Source: Acheta domesticus (Eukaryota > Arthropoda > Insecta > Orthoptera > Gryllidae). From it: a DNA stretch of 64,000 nucleotides. The notes beneath the pieces are model-generated. The model did no database searches and was not told where the DNA came from. It worked only from the letters and a program-made list of their open reading frames with translations. Both the position numbers and the translations under genes were made by a program. Location: assembly GCA_031308135.1 (NCBI GenBank), contig JAHLJT010008756.1:108652453-108716452 (forward strand), in the 5' to 3' direction. Each line of letters opens with the position of its first letter. Position 1 is the stretch's first letter. Shown in pieces: positions 55,930 through 64,000 of the stretch.

Positions 55930-58900
55930 TTGTGGTATTCGGTGGTTCAGTTAAGTGGAGCTATGTGAACGCGGTTGACTCGTGTTATTGAATTAGGATG
56001 AACTATGTGAATGCGGTTGGGTTATGGTATTGAATTAAATTGAGCCCTGTGAATGTAGAAGGGTTATGTGTTTGAATAATATTGAGCTATGTAAGTGATT
56101 GGATTATGCAGTTAAATTAGATTGAGCTAAGTGAATGTAGTAGGGTTGTGTGATTTAGTTCGAGATTTTTGAAATGATTGAGTAATGAATAAGAAGAAAG
56201 TACGAATTTGTGACTGATCTCAGTGATTCGATTATGTTCAATATTATAAATGGGCAAGGAGAATGTGACTAAATTAGTTTGAACTAAAAGAATATGGTGG
56301 AGTCATGTGATTAGGCTGGGTTGAGTCATGTGACATAATGCGTTAATGATTTAGGCATGCAGACACAGAGGAGAAGGGTTTGTCTTGGGAACTTTGAAAA
56401 TGTGGGGTTGGGTAGACTGGTGTTTGACGCGCTCTGGCGTGAATGGTATAAATGCTGACACTAAGCTAGGTGGGGCTACACTCCATACATTATGAGATAA
56501 ATGTAAATAAATTGAGGATATTTGAATAATTAGTACAGTGAAATCATTTAATTGTTCTACCCACTCATTAACTGATTGAAGAACCCAGAGCAGTTAATTT
56601 GAAAGGAATTTACAGTATTACCTGATGTTTTATAATTATTGTAATTCTTCCTTTGACCTTTTGATGGAGAAGAATGAATTCATTAAGATAAAGCTAACAG
56701 CAAGGTAGATGCGGTAATGCAGACCTGCACAACGACTGCTACCGCGGGCATTCTGCACTTAGGAGCCGACCGTCTGCCCGCGGCAGTGCCGAAAGTATAA
56801 GTAGTAGGGAGTAAGAAGCTTTGCGGGGAGGGGAGAAGTCTGACGTAGCACGACGCGGCGCATAGATTGAATGCCTGGAGATCTAATATTGACCCAATGC
56901 TGCAAACTCATTAGCCCACTTCTTTAAATGGACAATGTTTAGTATTTCCAGTTACAAGGGCCATAATTCACTGTTCACGTTCTGTATAACCACATTTGTA
57001 ACATTCACTGTATGTATTTTCCTTTACTAATTAAGAAAAATTAACATGCTCATTGTGACTCTTAAGTAATATTTTAAAGCAGCAGCATTTTTTAAAACTT
57101 TATTAATTAATTTCGAACTACCAAACAATTACAATTTAGAAATTGATTGTTTATCAGCAATGATATATTCAAATCATAGCAAAATGAAGAAACCTAAGAG
57201 AACAATCTCTCGCATCAAGATCGACATAAAAGTAAAATATGTGGCAATCCAAGTACGGCAATATTTAACAGCTCATATATTTGTGACCATTTTTATCCAT
57301 TATGAAACTGAATAAAAGAAATCAACGAGCAAATCTCTGTGATGATATGTTATGGACAACCATAAGACTATCATGGGTCTTGTTACATAGAATGTAAAGG
57401 CTTTAATATTTTTATGCGATGTCGTAAACGATGAATAAATAGTTGTTCGTTGGTTGATTTTAGAAATATAGAATACACTCTTGTCAGACATTAGAGCAGA
57501 AAATAATCATGATTTTTTTTCAAGAATAAAAAATATAATTTAGCTTTGATAGATCCGTCTTATTCAATTAAACATATTTAATGAAAAAATAGTTTATTGC
57601 TGTCATCATCAAACAAAAGCAATTCAGTATAATAGTTTTGTTTAGCAAAACACTAAATTTGTGATTACATCGCAGCAAAGCGCATTACATTATCAGCTGT
57701 ATAAGCAGTTATAATACTTAATGTCTAAATCAAATAGATATAATTTGTTGTAGTTTCATATTTCATATATTTGACAATATCAACAACAAACATTTACAAT
57801 ATAATTCAAAAGGTAATATTACTTGAACTGTATGTGACAGTCATGTTCTCGCCGATTGCTCTTTAAATTTACGCGCTTTGGTTCGAATTGCGCATTCCAA
57901 TTGGTGGTCCCCACTCCTAGAGTGAGTTTCATCCCCACCCTTCATTGATTTTCGCATTTGTCCCCGAGCTGCTCGCGCGCAGCTCCTGACGTCAGTGAGA
58001 GTGCAAAATGCTACGCAGGCCTGCGGTAATGTTAAATAGATGAAATCAAGAAAGCGTATGTTGCAATAGATACGTAACATTATTTTTATTAAGTAATTAT
58101 GAACTACTTTTATTGAAGAGTTATTTCATTTCTGGAGGGTTAGCTACACGCGACAAGATGATAAAAAATATAAGTTATTACTTCTCAAATTAACTGTGTT
58201 GAGATATAACTAATACTCAATATGTATTAAATTTCGTTTTCGTTACTTGATAAAAACGTGAGTTGAGTTTGGGCTGTTATTTTGTTTTATTAGCTAAATT
58301 TCACAATTTTGCACTTTCGCGGCAGAATGTTTATTATCATAGCATTGTGAAAATGTAGTAAATGCAACTGATATTGAAGAGGAGTAAGAAAGAAGTACGA
58401 TCGAGTAAGAAAGAAACTAGTTTTAAAAGCATGGGTGATGAGGTGATGCAATTTCCTACTCGATTAGAGTATTTTATGAAATAGATTTTCTCGATACATC
58501 TGTACTGATATTACGTGCATTTTTCAAATTTGTGTAAAAAATGTGACGTGTGTACTATATTTTTGTCTTCACTGAGCCTCTATTTTGTATTTTATCTAAT
58601 ATAGAAAAGTCAATGTTTGTTTGTTCGAATTTTATCCGCTGCCGTACCATTCATCCCATTGACATAAAACTTTCTCAATCTATTGCTTACTCTTTTGTAA
58701 AGGTTATAGACATCGTACAATGGAAATGGGCGTAAGTAGGTCGCACACAGATCCAAAATGGAGGTGTTGTTGATGTTTTATGCATTTATGACTCCTGCAA
58801 CCCTGAACAGAAGCTCTACGCAACGCGCCGTACCCTCAAGTATTACGTGCGCTTTCGCTGCATATTCTGTCCCTGCGATTGTCAAATATCGACCAAAATT

Positions 58901-61900
58901 ATTGCTTGAACGTTATCTCACACAAGAAAATCAAAATTTTCCAATATAGAATGCATGCCCAAACTAGAGGGAGAACGTTTTAACTAGACAAAGGATACTT
59001 GACTACTGTGTACTACCAGAATTTAAAACAAATCCATACTCTCAAGAAAGTCTTGCATCTGTTAAAACTTTTGCAGAGCGTAGCGTAAAAGCTGATTAAC
59101 AAACACGTGACCAATAGAACGTGAAGTGCAATACATTGCAATAGTGAACCACTGCAGAATCCACTAGTCTATTAATATTTATCAATAATTCTAATTAGAA
59201 ATTTATAAATATTTGAAAAAATGTTCAGTCTTCCTACATTGCAGTATATGAAAGTTCAGTTTAATTTAAAAGTGTTAACTCTCGATTATGGGTTGATACA
59301 AAAACCCAAAAATATACAATGATAAAGAATATATACTGATGAAGTTCTTTTACGATTTTTTTCCCTGTAATGGTTATTCCTCTGTACTTATTGTTAGGAT
59401 TCTCTCGTGTAATGAAAAGTATTTTTCACATGAATGTGAATGAAACATACACTTGTGTACATCAAAATTCAAATCTATCTCTTTCATTCGGCGGAACCAA
59501 TGGATTTCCAATGAACTCCGTTCTACAGCAAGCAAATAAGCTTTATTTTATTAATATCAAAAATTAATATTTTGTTCTATTCGAAATATTTTGTTTGTAT
59601 TAATAATTAATAAAGCTAGTATTTGTATGATTTGGCAATAGGGTATGCAAATACAATTATATTTTAGTTTCCGTTTATGACTTTACAGTAGACAAGTTTT
59701 TTCTGTGTGCGGTTATAATCACAAGAATTACGCTCTGCCTTTCTGCAGCTTTTTAATTTGTTTAAAGAATCTATTTATTCAAAAGAAAAGCGCAATACAA
59801 TGAGATTTAATAATAAAAATAGGACACGTTTAAAAAAGGAAAATAATTCACCACCATTTCAAAATTACCATTCTCATACAATTTTTTCATTGTTGTAGGC
59901 GTAGAAGAAGGACACTAGATCAGTTTGAGATAATGTTGATGAAACAATGTATTTCACTCACCAATATGATATAAATACATTTACGCTCATTAGAAAGTTC
60001 CAGAGAACAAAAAAAAATTAATATTCTACAGCAAATACAACTCGATGAAAATAGTTTTGTATTACTTCAACTATAAAGTAAAACAATCTCTGATTTTGCT
60101 GTAGAAATACAACATTCTTTTTATACTACTTATGTATATTTGAGAAAGTAAAAAGGTAAATATTTGATGGTAATTCCAAAACTACAATTTTTTGTGTCAT
60201 TGTGCACCACAAAAATTACGTATTCTGGTCTCCCTTCTGGTGTATTGAAAACTATCGAATCGTAACTGAATCCACGCCAGTACTAATGCTTCTCTGACGA
60301 AGAGCATACATAAGCAAACTACATTCTAATGTTAGGATTCTAGGTTGATAAGATCACTTATTAGACTAAATAACGCATTAACTTCAATGGATACATAATT
60401 CACAAATTGTATGATATTGTGATTTACGTTATGTCATAAACTCTCGACCATATCTCGTTCAGCATTTTCATTGAATGTTAGATCTAGTGTAGGTCATCAG
60501 ACGCATTACGTATATAAGCCTACTTTAAAATTATCGAAGTACCTTATTCTGTTAGTAGTTTTTATTTTGTCTCTATTTCTGGTCACCATTCTTCTCGAAA
60601 CGAAACATAATATTTAAGAGATTATTTTACCTCTCGCCACGAAAGATGGAAAGTTGTAATTAAAAGGAAGCCAATACACAAGAGAATATTCAAGCTCAAT
60701 GGGCACATTGTTGAGTGTTCCGATCAGGAGTTATATGACGTCAGTCACATTACGGCAGCTGAAGACGCTTGTAAGCTTCAATAACCAACAATTCCACGAA
60801 ATTTCAATGGTGGATCATTGTGACTTATAAAAGACACCCCATCAATAAACGCGCTTATTTAAAATGATGATTCATTCTTTCTACTTTAGTGTCACTACTA
60901 ACTGAATATCCATTCCGACTGAGTAATGACCGTCATAATCAGGACCACTGTAGTTCGTAGGGGTTTATTAGCAGTACTGCTGAAAGGGTGCAATGCTTCA
61001 TGCTTTCTTCTGCATCAAAAAATGAACACGCCCGAACAACATTGTTCGAAATATGAGCGGAAAAATAAAAGAAGAGTTCGTAGAGAATGTAGCAATTGTT
61101 GGTCACCAATTGTACGTTAACAGATAGCTCACTTCCTGAGATAGTCACACGTCTAAATACAATATGCATTTCATGTATTATAATAAGTATATTATTTGGC
61201 ATGATCTTGCAAACTTCATGTTATTTAAGCCCAGCATGCATTCAAAAACCGTTTTGCTTTGTCTGCGCTTGAAATAATTCCGTTCATATTCCGTATTCAT
61301 GTATCTCATTAACCGTCTCAGTTAGACGTTAAAAGATTCACTAAGTCACGATATTCGTAACTCTTATTTAACAAGTGTTATCATCTGATTCTAGTTTTCA
61401 TTGTTTCTCATCTTCGCGTGTCCCTATTCTCCGCCGCTTCGATTGCTGTCTGAAGTTGATGCAGAGTAGAAGTCGTTCGCTCATGGAAAGGCACTTGCAA
61501 GCGAAGTCATTCCCTGTTGCTGGCTGCGCTATTGTTTTTGCGTGAAATTGAGTCTTCTGCTCTCCGATACCCTTTCGCTCCCGCATTCTGGAACGTGCCT
61601 CCTTCATTTGCCCTTTCACCACGACTTCTTTCTCTTGATAATGTTAGTGGTGGTGGTGGTTCCTGTTAGTTGGTGAAGGTATTAGAGCTCTGAAATTTTA
61701 TTTCTGACCACCAAAAGAACTACGTCAATGCCTGTTCGTTCTAGGGCGATTTAGATACCACGCAGGCACTTGGAACAAATTGCTAGGATTTTTCTTGTGT
61801 GGTGGCGTGTTCATATACGTTTTCCACTTACTGAATTAATGAATAGTAATCATCACATACAGTAAAATCAAATCGTTTGCCTTGCCAATAATAAAAACAT

Positions 61901-62559
61901 CATTCTTGTTTATTAATTTAATAATTAATTAAGAATGGTTAAAACTCTAGCTAAATATAGAATGATTTGGATTTTTGCAAAGTGTAAATAGCTTTAAAAT
62001 AGCATTTTAAATTCCTTCGGACATACTATATTTCTAGCACAATAACAACACTATAACATTCAAAAATAGTATCTCATTACGTCGTAATAGGATGATCCAA
62101 TCCAGCCCAGTCAAAGTACAATTGAAGACCGTTGAAGCGTAGAACTGCTCCCATTGCTTGGCTGGTGGAAGTGGGTGTTGAGGAGCTGTGGGATGTGCAC
62201 GGCCGAACCCGGCGCCCAGCCTCTAATCAGAATGCAGGGTAACTGGCTGAGACCCGATGTAACGACGCCCCGCGGCCCTGCTCAGCCCTCCCTCCCCCCT
62301 TCCCCTCTCCTTCCCCTCACGGTCTCCAACAGGCCAGGGTCACAGATTTGGACTTGGTAGCAGAGGACAGTGGTTTGCCACAAAATAGATGCAGCACGTC
62401 TCTACGGGGCGATTTTTCCCTTCGTTCATGTTATTCAAAGACGCTATAAAGAACAGTCAGTTTGTGGTAGCCACAAAGCCTTTAGTGAGAGATTTTTGTA
62501 TTTTTAGATAACTGGTATATTCAGATTGTTCTCAATAAAATTTCACAGTTCTTAAGAAA
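55930..62559. other. Intergenic stretch upstream of gene 2
   Basis: 55930-56350 contains loosely repeated phrases of the type GAGCTATGTGAATG...GGTTATG (about ten degenerate units, perhaps a decayed tandem repeat). A GC-rich patch at 56720-56840 has a TATAAG motif on the plus strand but no gene follows. GC-richer patches at 57840-58030 and 62140-62400 are unexplained. All frames in this span are short and without recognisable domains. Confidence 0.45.
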
Positions 62560-63260
62560 ACTTTTCTTAACTTCTTAAGAAAAGTTATGCAATGTGCGAA
62601 AAAACGGCGAATTTTCAACAGAAAAACTCTTATTACAAGGTCCCGGTAAGGAAAAAGTGGACAACTCCAGTTGGTAAATTTAGAAAAAAATCCTCTAAAA
62701 AAGTGGTGTAGACAGAATCCATGTTTTATGGGTCTTTGATACCGAAAAAATTGATTGACGGCAAAATGACTGTCTGTCTGTCTGTGAACAACGCTAGCGA
62801 TTAAATCGTACGGCCGATTCTCTCCAAAATTGATATTTTCCAATCGATATGAGTAATGTTGCGGCCCCATGAATTTGAAACCCATATTTTATTTTTTTGG
62901 GGAGGGGGAATATTTTACATGCAGCCCTTGGGACATTTTCAAAATTTTCAAAAATATAGTTCATCGATTTTGATTCAATATTGTTGTTGGAAAGTTTGAA
63001 AGATGTTTAAGAGGCTCTTATTGGTAGTCTTGTATGTTTAAGAGGTCTCATATTGGTTGAAAACCCTGATTTTTGGGAAATGGAAAAAAAATGTTGGCGT
63101 CTTCCTGCAATTACAATTATGAAGATACATTCTTTCTTAATGAAACAGGTTGTGAAACTTGCAATAAATTCAATTTTCAATAAAGGTTTCAGTTTAATTT
63201 TGCGCAAGTAAATTTTAAACAAATACCGTTACTCAAAGAGAACAACTCTGGTAATTTTTT
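62560..63260 (+). repeat. Dispersed repeat family A, copy 8
   Basis: The best preserved head of the family: TTATGCAATGTGCGAAAAAA, AAAACTCTTATTACAAGGTC, GGTCTTTGATACCGAAAAAA, TTGATTGACGGCAAAATGAC, four TCTG units, TTGATATTTTCCAATCGATA and ATTTTACATGCAGCCC. The minus frames 62532-62885 and 63007-63222 fall inside it. Confidence 0.72.
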
Positions 63261-63399
63261 TAGACCTTGAATACCGTCGCAAACTGTAAGTGGAGCCCTG
63301 TCCTGTGCATTAAACGTCGCCGTCAATCAAGCTAAAAGTATCCCCTTATTGGAACGACGTGTAACTTAGTGAATTGAAGGTGAAAGGCACTGGAATTTC

Positions 63400-64000
63400 C
63401 TGCGCTCCCTATCTTCATCTACTTCGCCTCTTTCAGTCCCGTTGTAACCTCCGCAGCATCGTCTGCCACGGCGATGGCCCACCGCCATTTCCCGCCTCCT
63501 CCGTTCTCGTTCCTCCCACTCTTTGCCGCCTCGCTCACAGTCCCCGCCACCCGGATATCCTGGTTCCCACCACCACCATGCTGCTGACTGCTCTGATCGG
63601 TGGTTTTCCGCAGTTTCTCCGATTAATATCGGGCGGAGGCCGACGAAGTGCCCTAAAAATAGGTGGGAAAGCGCGCGATCTTTTTTTCTACGCCTTGTCT
63701 TATTCTTATCCTTACACACACGTTTACACTTAAATGCAATACACTGCCACACATGTCAGAAGATCATGAAATTTAGAGCTCGTAGGCGGTGCGGGGCCGA
63801 ACTGGTGAGAGGTACCTAGATGGGGAGAACCCCTCAAGCCGACGTGTAGATGGGCGCTGGATTTCACCAGCGGAGGAGGAACTCAGTCATTTCCCGATGA
63901 TAAAAACTCGCACTAAATTTACGGGGATAATGGCCGCCTAGCAGTTGGCGCGCCCAGTGGCACGAAAGAGTCAACCAGTCAATCCCTCATGCCGGCAAAC
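63400..64000. other. GC-richer end of window, unassigned
   Basis: 63410-63640 is GC-rich and open in several frames on both strands (63366-63752 minus, 63374-63733 plus, 63523-63819 plus). None has a recognisable domain or splice context. The last 250 bp are moderately GC-rich and could be the edge of another repeat or exon cut by the window. Confidence 0.35.

Noticed and set aside
56791..56803. TATAAG motif as a promoter
   Set aside because: No initiator at the expected distance and no coding exon or splice donor downstream on the plus strand.

Overview
The window looks like nuclear DNA of an insect. It is AT-rich and dominated by introns, intergenic sequence and dead transposons. The evidence for an animal host is split genes with GT/AG introns, TA-flanked mariner-type elements, tRNA-derived SINEs, non-LTR retrotransposons, and secreted proteins made of glycine-rich and VPV-type repeats like those of insect cuticle. 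Large introns and heavy repeat load suggest a large-genome insect, perhaps a polyneopteran such as a cockroach, termite or stick insect. That placement is inference.

Only two host genes can be supported, and they are paralogs. Gene 1 (+) is best read as a 12-nt first coding exon at 16936-16947 behind a TATA promoter, a signal-peptide plus Gly-rich exon at 39629-40123, and a VPV/VEK-repeat exon at 45822-46037 with a poly(A) signal at 46232. Joined, it encodes about 240 residues. Gene 2 (-) has a signal-peptide plus Gly-rich exon at 55796-55464 and a VPV/VEK-repeat exon at 52860-52546, with a poly(A) signal at 52436; it encodes about 215 residues. The genes converge. Both are cut by a phase-0 intron at the same Lys|Val border between the Gly-rich and VPV domains, and their C-termini are nearly identical. 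They are probably extracellular cuticle/matrix structural proteins, reminiscent of valine-proline repeat cuticular proteins such as the Drosophila Vajk family. They lack a Rebers-Riddiford chitin-binding motif.

Region by region: 1-16 kb is gene-free. It holds copies of a dispersed repeat family containing GACAGACG tandems, an RNase H fragment of a non-LTR element (9.5-10 kb), an internally deleted Tc1/mariner-type element (10.7-11.2 kb), a long inverted-repeat element (11.4-12.0 kb), a gag/endonuclease retrotransposon relic (14-15 kb) and a tRNA-SINE (16.1 kb). The 22.7-kb putative first intron of gene 1 (16.9-39.6 kb) contains a palindromic MITE, SINEs, a Penelope-type hammerhead-ribozyme-like hairpin, and a nearly complete R4/Dong-like retrotransposon sitting in a TAA microsatellite. 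Between the genes lie a purine-rich GA tract and a deleted mariner. Downstream of gene 2 are more copies of the dispersed repeat.

Most open frames in the window are chance or low-complexity frames and are not annotated. Splice joins and family assignments come from reading the sequence and were not tested against transcripts or databases.
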